From NCBI GenBank assembly GCA_012519495.1, contig JAAYQA010000054.1:1-61289 (forward strand): a DNA stretch of 61,289 bases. The letters are read 5' to 3'. This stretch comes from Tissierellia bacterium (GTDB lineage: Bacteria; Bacillota; Clostridia; Tissierellales; Peptoniphilaceae). The translations under genes and the position numbers were made by a program. The notes beneath the pieces are model-generated. The model ran no database searches and was not told the origin of the DNA. It saw nothing but the letters and a program-made list of their open reading frames with translations. This document shows, piece by piece, positions 25,673-34,224 of this stretch (its first letter is position 1; every line of letters starts with the position of its first letter).

Positions 25673-27208
25673 ATGAAACTGGACGCGATTCTTTCCGGGG
25701 TGGAGATACTCCGTGCGGATTCCGCAAACCCGGATATACAAAAGATACAATACGATTCAAGAAAAGTCGAACAGGGCGATGTATTTGTTGCAATAAAAGG
25801 ATATTTAACCGACGGGCATCTGTATATACCCGGCGCGATAGAAAGAGGCGCTGCGGCGGTGGTTGTCACCGAATGGCAGGAAGGACTTTCTGTGCCGCAG
25901 ATACAAACACCGGACAATCGGCGCGCACTGGCGCAGATGTCTGTGAACCTCACAGGGGATCCGTCAAAAGAACTGGCGGTGATCGGGATTACGGCATCCA
26001 ACGGAAAAACCACAACCGCCAAACTGCTGACAGACATTCTTCGTGCCAATCACGAAGAAACCGGTGTGATCGGCACGGTAAACTACGAATACGGCGATGT
26101 CTCCATTCCCTCCAAGCTGACAACCCCTGAAAGCCTGGAACTGCAGGGAATCATCCGCGATATGAAAACGGCCGGTATGGAAAGCCTCGTGATGGAAGTG
26201 TCGTCACAGGGCATCGAGATGAGCCGTGTGCACGGGATTCATTTCAAACAGATTGCCATGAACAATATCACCCGCGAGCATATCGACCAGCACGGCAGTT
26301 TTGAAAACTACTGGAATATCAAACAGACCCTGATTACGAAGTCGGATCCGGAAACGGAAATTGTATTAAACGCGGATGACGCCCATGCGATTTCTCTTCT
26401 GGCACACCGCCCCGACGCCTACACCTTTGCGCATCATGAAACGGCGGATCTGCAATGTCGGAATCTGGATCTGTCCACCGGTTTTCCCGAATTTGACATT
26501 GTATTGTCCGCGCGTTTTAAAGAGCGCACGGGGGCGGAGAATCTGCATGTAAAAGTGGGTGTGGCGGGTTATCATATGGTGTTGAACACGCTGTCTGCCG
26601 TGGCTTTGGCTTTGCTGCACGGCGTGCCGAAAGAAACCGTGGAAGCGGCGGTGAAAAACTACGGCGGGGTGGAACGGCGCTTTCAGATGCTCTATGACCG
26701 CGAATATAAAATTGTAGACGATCACTTTGCCAATGTCGGAAATATTAATGTGACACTGGAAACGCTTAAGCATATGGAGTATAAAAGACTTTTGCCCGTA
26801 TATGCGATCCGGGGGAACCGGGGCGTAACGGTCAACCGGGAGAATCTGGAAACTTTTATTCCGAGGCTGCAGGAATTGCGGGCAGAACCGGTGATTGCCA
26901 CCACCAGCCGCGACGCCACCACGGCCCATGACAGAGTCAGCGCAGAAGAAGAGGCCTTGTTTCGCACCTATATGGACGAAGCCGGTGCGCCCTACACACT
27001 CTATGATTCTTTGGAAGAAGCTATACAGGTTGCCGCCGAACGCGCCCGTCCGGGCGATGTGGTGCTTCTGGCCGGCTGCCAGGGGATCGACGCCGGCGGC
27101 GAGATCTTCCTGCGCTATCTGCAGGAGAAGAATCCGGCACTGACCGATGTGCTGGATCCGGTGAAAGACCGCATCTGCGGCAAGGAATTCTTCGCAGGCA
27201 GGGATTAG
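25673..27208 (+). CDS. Divergent Mur ligase (MurE-like paralogue)
   Basis: 511 residues with the three-domain Mur ligase plan: N-terminal DSRKVEQGDVFVAIKGYLTD, ATP loop GITASNGKTTTAKLL, LTTPESLELQ and MEVSSQGIEMSRVHG, and a C-terminal domain. In place of the usual 'DYAHtP' motif it has VDDHFANVGNINVTLETL, and the 'DNPR'-type acceptor loop is replaced by TTSRDATTAHDRVS. The window has a second, canonical murE at 44.9-46.3 kb, so this one probably ligates a different amino acid or carrier. GGGAGGTGG precedes the ATG. Confidence 0.75.
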   Translation: MKLDAILSGVEILRADSANPDIQKIQYDSRKVEQGDVFVAIKGYLTDGHLYIPGAIERGAAAVVVTEWQEGLSVPQIQTPDNRRALAQMSVNLTGDPSKELAVIGITASNGKTTTAKLLTDILRANHEETGVIGTVNYEYGDVSIPSKLTTPESLELQGIIRDMKTAGMESLVMEVSSQGIEMSRVHGIHFKQIAMNNITREHIDQHGSFENYWNIKQTLITKSDPETEIVLNADDAHAISLLAHRPDAYTFAHHETADLQCRNLDLSTGFPEFDIVLSARFKERTGAENLHVKVGVAGYHMVLNTLSAVALALLHGVPKETVEAAVKNYGGVERRFQMLYDREYKIVDDHFANVGNINVTLETLKHMEYKRLLPVYAIRGNRGVTVNRENLETFIPRLQELRAEPVIATTSRDATTAHDRVSAEEEALFRTYMDEAGAPYTLYDSLEEAIQVAAERARPGDVVLLAGCQGIDAGGEIFLRYLQEKNPALTDVLDPVKDRICGKEFFAGRD

Positions 27209-27274
27209 CGTCAGAGAGCCCGACAAAACGGATGTTTGCCAACCGTCTCCGATAGGAAAGATAAGCAAAATAAG

Positions 27275-27305
27275 AAAAAGAGCCGATGTGGGGTCGGCTC
27301 TTTTT
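27275..27305 (+). terminator. Terminator after the Mur ligase paralogue
   Basis: A perfect 12-base stem, AAAAAGAGCCGA with TCGGCTCTTTTT, over a seven-base loop. It can act in both directions and so also serve fabZ on the minus strand. Confidence 0.9.
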
Positions 27306-27418
27306 CGTTTATGGTCATGGATTTGGACAAGGAGGATGATCCATAAACAGGTTACCTTTCGGTAGCACTATAATTATAACAAATAATGGAACAAAAGAAG
27401 TTACAAAGTTCTTACAGT

Positions 27419-27865
27419 TCAGGCGGATGTTACTTCGGGTTTGGCAATATGAAACAAAAATTCTCCTTCACATACGACCTCGCCGCGCACTTTTGCTATT
27501 CCGTAGCCCGTGCCGATCTGCCGGCGCATGCGGGTGATCTCTACCTGCATTTCCAAAACATCGCCCGGGCGGACCGGTTTTTTGAAACGGCATTTGTTGA
27601 TGCCGGCAAATAGCGGGATACTGCCGCGGTATTCGTCTCTGGTTAAAATGCCGATGGCACCCAATTGTGCGAGGGTTTCCATCAGCAGCACGCCGGGCAT
27701 CACCGGATAGTCCGGAAAATGGCCCTGAAAAAACGGTTCATTGTAGCTGACGCATTTGGTTCCCGTAACCACCCCTGTGTCTTCGTCGACCACAGCTTTG
27801 TCGACAAAAAGAAAGGGCTGCTTATGGGGCAGAATTTTTAGTATTTCCTGGATATCGTATTCCAT
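27419..27865 (-). CDS. fabZ: 3-hydroxyacyl-ACP dehydratase FabZ
   Basis: 148 residues. The active-site stretch FFQGHFPDYPVMPGVLLMET holds the catalytic His, and the Glu lies in the following helix. ILKILPHKQPFLFVDK at the start and CRFKKPVRPGDVLEM are family landmarks. The ATG at 27865 has AAAGGAG upstream; a start at 27883 would lie inside that site. It dehydrates 3-hydroxyacyl-ACP in chain elongation. Unusually, it is divergent from the other fab genes and shares their ~95-base promoter region. Confidence 0.93.
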   Translation of the reverse strand: MEYDIQEILKILPHKQPFLFVDKAVVDEDTGVVTGTKCVSYNEPFFQGHFPDYPVMPGVLLMETLAQLGAIGILTRDEYRGSIPLFAGINKCRFKKPVRPGDVLEMQVEITRMRRQIGTGYGIAKVRGEVVCEGEFLFHIAKPEVTSA

Positions 27866-27886
27866 GGGTTCTCTCCTTTTCATGAT

Positions 27887-27915
27887 TTGCCATTCCCAAG
27901 ATCATACCATATAAT
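27887..27915 (+). promoter_or_regulatory. Promoter of the fabH-fabF operon
   Basis: TTGCCA (27887-27892), 17 bases, TATAAT (27910-27915). Transcription would start near 27922, just before an inverted repeat. Confidence 0.7.
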
Positions 27916-27925
27916 AAGGCCAGTT

Positions 27926-27954
27926 TACCCGAATAAACAAAGAAAATCGGGTAA
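27926..27954 (+). promoter_or_regulatory. Inverted repeat in the fabH leader
   Basis: TTACCCGA and TCGGGTAA form a perfect 8-base inverted repeat with about 13 bases between the arms. It lies between the predicted transcription start and the AGGAGGTGAT site. It could be a repressor operator for fatty-acid synthesis or an RNA hairpin. It does not match the FapR or FabT operators I know. Confidence 0.45.
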
Positions 27955-27981
27955 CAGGAGGTGATACAGATAACCAATACA

Positions 27982-28992
27982 ATGAAAGAAAACGCGATTT
28001 CCGCCGGATTCTTCGGCACAGGGCATTTTGTACCCGAACGGGTTTTAACCAATGCCGATCTGGAGAAGATGGTGGACACGTCGGACGAGTGGATCGTCAC
28101 CCGCTCCGGCATACGTGAGCGTCGAATCGCGGATGAATCCATGACTACATCGGACATGTGCTATGAAGCGTCCCTGCGGGCGCTGGCCGATGGGGATGTG
28201 AATGCATCCGAATTGGACCTCATTATTGTTTGTACGGTGACACCGGATTATGCGTTTCCGTCCGTTTCCTGTCTTTTGCAGGATCGGCTGGGCGCAAGCC
28301 GTGCCGCCGCTTTTGACTTGTCTGCAGGCTGTACGGGTTTTGTGTACGGCGTGGTGACGGCAGCGCAGTTTATCGGTACCGGCTTATACAAAAAGGTACT
28401 TGTGGTCGGGGCGGAAATGCTCTCGAGCATAACCAATTGGAAAGACCGCTCGACCTGTGTTCTTTTCGGTGACGGCGCAGGGGCCGCCGTCATGGGGCCG
28501 TGTGAGAAAGGCAGCGGACTGCTTTCCGCGTATCTCGGATCGGACGGATCGCTCGGGCCGCTTTTGTGTCTGCCGGCCGGCGGAACAAAAGAACCCATTA
28601 CCGAAGAAGCAATGGCTCTCGGCCGCGACAAGCTCTATATGGAAGGCTCGGAAGTGTTTAAGGTTGCCGTGCGCCATATGGAGGCGGCAATAAGAAATGC
28701 GGTGGAGGCGATCGGAGAAGAGGTCAGCGCGATCGATCTTCTGATCCCCCATCAGGCAAACCGGCGCATCATCGATGCGGTAAACAAAAAGATCGGCTTA
28801 CCGGAAGACAATGTCGTCATCAATCTGGACCGCTACGGCAATACGAGCGCGGCATCGGTGCCGATTGCGTTGTCGGAAGCCGTTCAAGACGGCCGGCTGC
28901 AGGAAGGGGATCTTTTGGTGATGACCTCTTTCGGCGCGGGCATGACCTGGGGTGCCGTGGCGGTACGCTGGAATAAAAAGGAGCTTTCGTGA
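27982..28992 (+). CDS. fabH: 3-oxoacyl-ACP synthase III FabH
   Basis: 336 residues from ATG 27982 (MKENAISAGFFGTGHFVPER). The catalytic Cys lies in AAAFDLSAGCTGFVYG, His in LLIPHQANRRII and Asn in DRYGNTSAASVP. It condenses acetyl- or acyl-CoA with malonyl-ACP. The strong AGGAGGTGAT site ends about 20 bases before this ATG. A GTG at 27961 overlaps the site and an in-frame ATA at 27970 is ideally spaced, so the true start is uncertain. First gene of fabH-K-D-G-acpP-fabF. Confidence 0.92.
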   Translation: MKENAISAGFFGTGHFVPERVLTNADLEKMVDTSDEWIVTRSGIRERRIADESMTTSDMCYEASLRALADGDVNASELDLIIVCTVTPDYAFPSVSCLLQDRLGASRAAAFDLSAGCTGFVYGVVTAAQFIGTGLYKKVLVVGAEMLSSITNWKDRSTCVLFGDGAGAAVMGPCEKGSGLLSAYLGSDGSLGPLLCLPAGGTKEPITEEAMALGRDKLYMEGSEVFKVAVRHMEAAIRNAVEAIGEEVSAIDLLIPHQANRRIIDAVNKKIGLPEDNVVINLDRYGNTSAASVPIALSEAVQDGRLQEGDLLVMTSFGAGMTWGAVAVRWNKKELS

Positions 28993-29933
28993 AAACAAGA
29001 ATAACCGAATTAATAGGGATCCGCTATCCGATTCTGCAGGGCGGCATGGCCTGGGTGGCCTCGCATCCGTTGGCGATTGCCGTGTCAAAGGCGGGCGGTT
29101 TGGGTGTGATCGCCGGCGGTTCGGCGCCTGCGGATGTGATCGAAAAAGAGATTGATGCGCTCAGACAGGCAACCGATGCGCCGTTTGGGCTGAATATTAT
29201 GCTCTTGTCGCCTTTTGCCAAAGATTTAGTGCAATTGGCTATCGACAAGAAAGTGCCCGTGGTGACCACCGGCGCGGGAAACCCCGCTCCGTTTATAGAG
29301 GATATGAAAGCCGCAGGGATCAAAGTGATTCCCGTGGTGCCGTCGGTGGCTTTGGCGGTGCGTATGCAGCGCTACGGCGCCGATGCCGTTGTGTTTGAAG
29401 GCACCGAAGCCGGCGGACATATCGGCGAGCTGACTACCATGGCCGCGCTTCCGCAGGTCGTGGATGCGGTGGATATTCCCGTTGTGGCAGCCGGCGGTAT
29501 TGCCGATGCGCGCGGTTTGGCCGCCGCATTCTGTTTGGGTGCACAGGGCGTGCAAATGGGCACAAGACTGCTTGCAACAGAAGAAGTGCGGCTGCATCCG
29601 AACTATGTGGACCGGGTACTGAAAGCCAAAGACCGAGACGCGATCGTGTCCGGGCGTTCGACGGGGCATCCTGTCCGCGCGTTGAAAAACCGGTTTCAGC
29701 TGCATTATATCGAACGGGAGAAACAGGGCGCATCCACAGAGGAACTGGAAGCGCTGGGTGCCGGGCGCCTGCGGGCTGCTGTGGTGGATGGCGATGTGGA
29801 AAACGGCAGCGTCATGGCCGGTCAGGTGGCCGGACTGGTAAAAGAAGTGCTGCCGGTGGCACAGATTTTTGAGGATATGGTTGCCGGAGCCGAAACCGTA
29901 CTGGCTGCGGCCCAAACGAAATGGGACGTGTAA
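28989..29933 (+). CDS. fabK: Enoyl-ACP reductase II FabK (FMN)
   Basis: 314 residues. The nitronate-monooxygenase-like TIM barrel shows IRYPILQGGMAWVASHPLA, VVTTGAGNPAPFI, FEGTEAGGHIGEL, VVAAGGIADARGLAAAF and GAQGVQMGTRLLATEE, all FMN-binding or FabK landmarks. It performs the last reduction of elongation and replaces FabI, which implies natural insensitivity to triclosan-type inhibitors (family knowledge). A GTG start overlaps the fabH stop. Confidence 0.93.
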   Translation: MKTRITELIGIRYPILQGGMAWVASHPLAIAVSKAGGLGVIAGGSAPADVIEKEIDALRQATDAPFGLNIMLLSPFAKDLVQLAIDKKVPVVTTGAGNPAPFIEDMKAAGIKVIPVVPSVALAVRMQRYGADAVVFEGTEAGGHIGELTTMAALPQVVDAVDIPVVAAGGIADARGLAAAFCLGAQGVQMGTRLLATEEVRLHPNYVDRVLKAKDRDAIVSGRSTGHPVRALKNRFQLHYIEREKQGASTEELEALGAGRLRAAVVDGDVENGSVMAGQVAGLVKEVLPVAQIFEDMVAGAETVLAAAQTKWDV

Positions 29934-30889
29934 ATTTGCGCACCGCGTTTTTGTACCCCGGACAGGGGGCGCAGTATGTGGGTATGGGACAGGACTTCTA
30001 CGATGCGTATCCGGTGGCCAAAGCCGTGTTTGCCCAGGCCGATGCCGTTTTGCAAAAGAATCTGACCAAGACAGTATTTGAAGGGCCGCAGGAGGTTTTG
30101 TCGCAAACCGAGAACACGCAGTCGGCCATGCTGACCGTTTGCACAGCCATCACGCAATTGCTGGAAGAACACGGCGTTTCGGCAAGCCATGCAGCGGGGC
30201 TCAGCCTCGGGGAATACGCCGCTTTGGTTGCAGCCGGCACGCTCCCGTTTTCTGAAGCGGTACAGCTGGTGGAAGACCGCGCCCGCTTCATGCAGGAAGC
30301 CGTACCACAGGGGATTGGCGGCATGACGGCCGTGCTCGGCTTGTCGGCAGACGATGTGCAGGCGGCCGTTCGTAAAGGGCAAAACGCAGGCGAGGTGTAT
30401 GTAGCCAACTACAACGCACCCGGGCAGATCGTGATCACCGGGACAAAAGAAGGTCTGCAGGCAGCAGGAGAAGAAGCGGAAAACAGAGGCGCTCAGCGCC
30501 TGATTCCTCTGGATGTGAGCGCGCCGTTTCATTCGCCGCTTTTGGATCCGGCGAAAAAACGCCTGGCAGAACGCCTGCAAACCGTCGTGTTTTCCCCGCT
30601 GACAAAGCGGGTATATGCGAATGTGGACGCAAGGCCCATCGCATCGGAACAAGACATTCCGGCGCTTCTGGCCAGACAGGTGACCGGCAGCATCTACTTC
30701 CAGCAGAGCATACAGGCCATGCTGGAAGAAGGGGTAAGCCGTTTTATCGAGATCGGGCCCGGAAAAACACTCACGGGTTTTGTGAAGCGCATCGCGCGCG
30801 AACAAGGCGCTGCACCCAAGCTGGTCAATATCCGTACGGTGGATGATTTCACGGCGTTTATCCGGCAGGAAAAGGAAATGAAAGCATGA
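29921..30889 (+). CDS. fabD: Malonyl-CoA:ACP transacylase FabD
   Basis: 322 residues. LYPGQGAQYVGMGQDFYD opens the protein, GLSLGEYAALVAAG holds the nucleophilic Ser, and DVSAPFHSPLL holds the catalytic His. It loads malonate on ACP. The ATG at 29921 overlaps fabK by 13 bases; an in-frame TTG at 29936 is an alternative. The 3' end overlaps fabG by 4 bases. Confidence 0.93.
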   Translation: MGRVNLRTAFLYPGQGAQYVGMGQDFYDAYPVAKAVFAQADAVLQKNLTKTVFEGPQEVLSQTENTQSAMLTVCTAITQLLEEHGVSASHAAGLSLGEYAALVAAGTLPFSEAVQLVEDRARFMQEAVPQGIGGMTAVLGLSADDVQAAVRKGQNAGEVYVANYNAPGQIVITGTKEGLQAAGEEAENRGAQRLIPLDVSAPFHSPLLDPAKKRLAERLQTVVFSPLTKRVYANVDARPIASEQDIPALLARQVTGSIYFQQSIQAMLEEGVSRFIEIGPGKTLTGFVKRIAREQGAAPKLVNIRTVDDFTAFIRQEKEMKA

Positions 30890-31626
30890 GACTACAGGGA
30901 AAAAACGCGATCGTAACCGGAGCCTCCCGGGGCATCGGACGGGCGATCGCCTTATCGTTTGCCAAAGAAGGCGCCAATATTGCCTTCACCTATACAAAAG
31001 ATGAAGAAGGCGCCGGCATCACCCGCCGTCTGCTTGAAGACGAAGGCGTACGTGCGCTGGCTGTCTGCGCCGACGGCAGCGACGAAGAACAGGCGGCAAA
31101 GCTGGTAAAAGAGGCCACGGACGGTTTGGGTCCTGTGCATATCCTGGTTAACAATGCAGGCATCACGCGCGACAATCTCTTATTGCGCATGTCTGCAGAT
31201 GACTTTGACCGCGTTTTGGATGTGAATCTAAAAAGTGCCTTTTTGCTGACAAAAGCCTGCGCACGCGGTATGATGAAACAACGCTATGGAAAAATCATCA
31301 ATATATCCTCCGTAGTGGGCGTGTTCGGCAATGCCGGCCAGGCAAATTACGCCGCGTCCAAAGCGGGGCTCATCGGCCTGACAAAAACGGTCGCCAAAGA
31401 ACTGGGCAGCCGCGGGATACGGGTCAATGCGGTGGCACCCGGTTTTATTCAAACGGATATGACCGAGGCGTTGCCGGAAGAGGTAAAAGAGAAAATGCTG
31501 GGCAGCGTTTCGCTGGGTTCTTTCGGTACACCAGACGATGTCGCTGCTTTGTGCGTCTTTCTCGCATCCGGTGATGCGGATTATATTACGGGCCAAGTGC
31601 TGCATGTAGACGGCGGCATGGCATAA
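30886..31626 (+). CDS. fabG: 3-oxoacyl-ACP reductase FabG
   Basis: 246 residues. The motifs are GASRGIGRAIALSF (NADPH loop), LVNNAGITRDNLLLRM (the typical FabG 'NNAGITRDnLlmrm'), a catalytic Ser in NISSVVGVFGN and YAASKAG with Tyr and Lys. The ending YITGQVLHVDGGMA is diagnostic for FabG. It reduces 3-oxoacyl-ACP with NADPH. It lies in the operon between fabD and acpP. Confidence 0.95.
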   Translation: MRLQGKNAIVTGASRGIGRAIALSFAKEGANIAFTYTKDEEGAGITRRLLEDEGVRALAVCADGSDEEQAAKLVKEATDGLGPVHILVNNAGITRDNLLLRMSADDFDRVLDVNLKSAFLLTKACARGMMKQRYGKIINISSVVGVFGNAGQANYAASKAGLIGLTKTVAKELGSRGIRVNAVAPGFIQTDMTEALPEEVKEKMLGSVSLGSFGTPDDVAALCVFLASGDADYITGQVLHVDGGMA

Positions 31627-31643
31627 ATTCAGGAGGTATGAAA

Positions 31644-31874
31644 ATGACAGTAGACAAAGTAATCACCATTGTGGCAGAACAATTGGGACAGGACGCATCG
31701 GAAATTACCGCCGAAACGTCCCTGCAGGACGATCTGGGCGCGGATTCCCTGGACGCCGTAGAAATTATTATGGCGCTGGAAGACGAGTTCGATATTGAAA
31801 TTTCGGATGAAGAAGCGCAGACATTCAACAATATCGGAGAAATTGCGCAGTATATCGATGGACAGCTCGAATAA
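31644..31874 (+). CDS. acpP: Acyl carrier protein
   Basis: 76 residues, acidic. [20 protein letters not shown] contains the DSL serine that carries phosphopantetheine. The ATG at 31644 is eight bases after AGGAGG; the in-frame ATG at 31638 is too close to the site. It overlaps fabF by 17 bases. Confidence 0.96.
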   Translation: MTVDKVITIVAEQLGQDASEITAETSLQDDLGADSLDAVEIIMALEDEFDIEISDEEAQTFNNIGEIAQYIDGQLE

Positions 31875-33108
31875 AGAACGACGCGTGGTCGTGACCGGAC
31901 TGGGGTGCTTGACCCCGGTCGGCCACGGCAAGCAGGCGTTTTTTTCCGCGCTCCTGGCCGGGGAATCCGGCATCGGGCCGATCACCCGCTTTGATGCGTC
32001 GGATATTACCACGCGCATCGCCGGCGAGATTACAGACTTTGTCCCGGAAGACCATATGGACAAAAAGGCCGCCCGACGCATGGACCGCTACACGCAATTC
32101 GGCGTTGCCGCCGCCCGCATGGCGATGGAAGACGCGCAGCTTCACGCACAGGACTACAATCCTTACCGGATGGGGACCATAATTGGAACCGGTATCGGCG
32201 GCATAGAAACCTTTCAGCAGGCGGCCGACACGCTTGCAACGAGAGGCCCGTCCCGCATGGGGCCGTTTGTGATTCCGATGCTGATTCCAAATATGGTGTC
32301 CGGCATGGTTTCCATTGAACTCGGGCTAAAGGGTTCGTCGATGGCCATTACGACCGCCTGCAGCTCGGCGACGCATTCCATCGGCGAAGCGTTTCGCATG
32401 ATCAAGCACGGCTATCTGGAACTAGCGGTCACAGGCGGCGTAGAGGCGCCGATCTCCCCGATTGCCGTAGCGGGCTTTGCCGCCATGCGCGCCATGAGCA
32501 CAAACAACGACGATCCGCAGGGCGCCATGCGTCCCTTCGACAAAACGCGCGACGGATTCGTGATGGGAGAAGGCGCGGGGATCCTCGTCTTGGAAACCCT
32601 CGAAAACGCGCAAAACCGCGGGGCGCATATCTACGGCGAAATTATCGGCTACGGTTCCACCTCCGATGCGTTTCATATGACCGCACCCGCAGAAAACGGG
32701 GAAGGTGCGGCCATGGCCATGCGCCTCGCCATAGAAGAAGCCGGGCTCGAACCCGCACAGATCGACTATATCAACGCGCACGGCACATCGACCCCGTTAA
32801 ACGACAAGCTGGAAACCCTGGCCATCAAAACCGTATTCGGGGCCGACGCAAAGAAGCTGGCCGTCAGTTCGACCAAGTCGATGACCGGGCATTTGCTGGG
32901 TGCGGCCGGCGGGGTGGAGGCGATTGCCACGCTGCTTGCCATGGAAGAGGGAAAGATCCCGCCCACGATGAACTACCGGGAACCCGATCCGGCATGCGAT
33001 CTGTTTTATGTACCCAATGAAGCCATAGAGAAGTATATATTTTACGCTTTGTCCAATACACTGGGCTTCGGCGGCCACAACGGCACCCTCGCATTCGGGA
33101 AAATCTGA
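31858..33108 (+). CDS. fabF: 3-oxoacyl-ACP synthase II FabF
   Basis: 416 residues from the ATG at 31858, inside the acpP 3' end. The catalytic Cys lies in [17 protein letters not shown], and the two His in [13 protein letters not shown] and [16 protein letters not shown]. The end [15 protein letters not shown] is conserved. It elongates acyl-ACP with malonyl-ACP. Last gene of the fab operon and followed by a strong terminator. Confidence 0.95.
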   Translation: MDSSNKERRVVVTGLGCLTPVGHGKQAFFSALLAGESGIGPITRFDASDITTRIAGEITDFVPEDHMDKKAARRMDRYTQFGVAAARMAMEDAQLHAQDYNPYRMGTIIGTGIGGIETFQQAADTLATRGPSRMGPFVIPMLIPNMVSGMVSIELGLKGSSMAITTACSSATHSIGEAFRMIKHGYLELAVTGGVEAPISPIAVAGFAAMRAMSTNNDDPQGAMRPFDKTRDGFVMGEGAGILVLETLENAQNRGAHIYGEIIGYGSTSDAFHMTAPAENGEGAAMAMRLAIEEAGLEPAQIDYINAHGTSTPLNDKLETLAIKTVFGADAKKLAVSSTKSMTGHLLGAAGGVEAIATLLAMEEGKIPPTMNYREPDPACDLFYVPNEAIEKYIFYALSNTLGFGGHNGTLAFGKI

Positions 33109-33120
33109 GACGAAAAAGAC

Positions 33121-33156
33121 AAAGACACACAGTAAAAAGGCTGTGTGTCTTTTTTT
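33121..33156 (+). terminator. Terminator of the fab operon
   Basis: AAAGACACACAG and CTGTGTGTCTTT form a perfect 12-base stem over an eight-base loop, followed by a T-run. Confidence 0.9.
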
Positions 33157-33461
33157 GTGGAAATACCATCGGGTGCAAGGGTCGAAATACCGCGCACACG
33201 CGGCGCTTTGCGCGCCCGGCCTGCGCCGCTTGTGAAGCGGAAGAGTATGGATACCGTAGCGGCGATCGTAGTGGCCGGCCCTGTCCCGGCCACGGGCCAA
33301 ACGGCCGCTGAACCACGTGCTGTGGGTCAAAAAAACCGTCTCCTCGGGGACACACAGTAAAATGCTGTGTGTCTTTTACTTATTTACAAGTAATTGTGCG
33401 GGATTTGTTCAGATTGTACTTCTTATGTGATATACTAAATGCAATTAGGGGGAATGCAAGC
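33157..33461. other. Hairpin-rich non-coding spacer
   Basis: No credible gene. The GC-rich part (33190-33340) carries several palindromes, including GTGGCCGG/CCGGCCAC (33271-33293) and CCGCTT/AAGCGG (33226-33240). It ends at 33349 in a second copy of the fab terminator hairpin. After that the sequence is AT-rich and holds a promoter-like TGTGATATACT (33426-33436) for the GntR gene. Confidence 0.5.
33349..33377 (+). repeat. Second copy of the GACACACAG hairpin
   Basis: GACACACAG, loop TAAAATG, CTGTGTGTC, then TTTT. Nearly the same sequence as the terminator at 33121-33156, about 225 bases downstream in the same orientation. Confidence 0.8.
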
Positions 33462-34112
33462 ATGGAACATAGAGAAATGCGGATCCCGCGTCGGTTTTTT
33501 AAAGACCAGGTATACGACCGGATTCGCGAATTGATTGTGTCGGGCCAGTTGCGCCCGGAAGAAAAACTGAATATACAGCTTTTGGCCGATCAGCTCGGAG
33601 TCAGCCGCACGCCGGTACGGGAAGCTTTATTGCGTCTGGAACTGGACGGGCTGGTCGTTTCCAAGGCAAACAGCTGGACGCAGGTTGCGCCGATGGAAAA
33701 AAACGAAGCGGATGAACTGTATCCGATCGTTTGGGCATTGGAGATTCTGGCGCTCGATCTGGCATTTGCCAATATAACACCCGAAGATATCGACGAATTG
33801 GAAGAGATGAATGAACGCCTTCTGACGATGGCATCGGATGATCCCACGGCATTCCCGGATGTGGACAATGCGTTTCACAAAAAACTGATCCGCCTGGCCG
33901 ACAATCAGGAGCTGTCCATTCTGTTGAGCGGTTTGAAAATGAAAATCCGCCGAATTGAAAACTACTATTTCCGGCAGGTGGATGTAAACAAGACGTATAA
34001 AGAACACAGTAATCTGATTGCAGCTTTGCGCGACAACGACAAAACCCGCGCGCTGCGCTCATTGGAACGCAATTGGCGCTATAGTCTGGAACAATTGCAG
34101 AAGTATTTGTAA
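33462..34112 (+). CDS. GntR family (FCD-domain) transcriptional regulator
   Basis: 216 residues from the ATG at 33462 (AGGGGG upstream). The winged-helix N-terminus has VYDRIRELIVSGQLRPEEKL and LADQLGVSRTPVREALLRLE, the GntR signature. The C-terminal all-helical FCD ligand domain has FHKKLIRLADNQELSILL and EHSNLIAAL, where acid and His residues usually bind a metal and an organic acid. No adjacent enzyme shows what it controls. It may regulate itself or the neighbouring fab genes. Confidence 0.85.
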   Translation: MEHREMRIPRRFFKDQVYDRIRELIVSGQLRPEEKLNIQLLADQLGVSRTPVREALLRLELDGLVVSKANSWTQVAPMEKNEADELYPIVWALEILALDLAFANITPEDIDELEEMNERLLTMASDDPTAFPDVDNAFHKKLIRLADNQELSILLSGLKMKIRRIENYYFRQVDVNKTYKEHSNLIAALRDNDKTRALRSLERNWRYSLEQLQKYL

Positions 34113-34151
34113 ACCGCTCTGCAAAGATGCGATGGCCAATCGACGGAACAA

Positions 34152-34205
34152 AAGGGTCGAAAAAGGACTTCTCCGCAACTGCCGGAGGACGCTTTTTCGA
34201 CCCTT
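34152..34205. terminator. Long hairpin between convergent genes
   Basis: AAGGGTCGAAAAAG pairs perfectly over 14 bases with CTTTTTCGACCCTT, and CTCCG/CGGAG pairs inside. There is no clear T-run outside the stem, so it may be a terminator for both strands or a repeat unit. TGCAAGGGTCGAAA recurs, inverted, at 33174-33187. Confidence 0.6.
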
Positions 34206-34224
34206 GCATGTAGACAGCTTTGTG

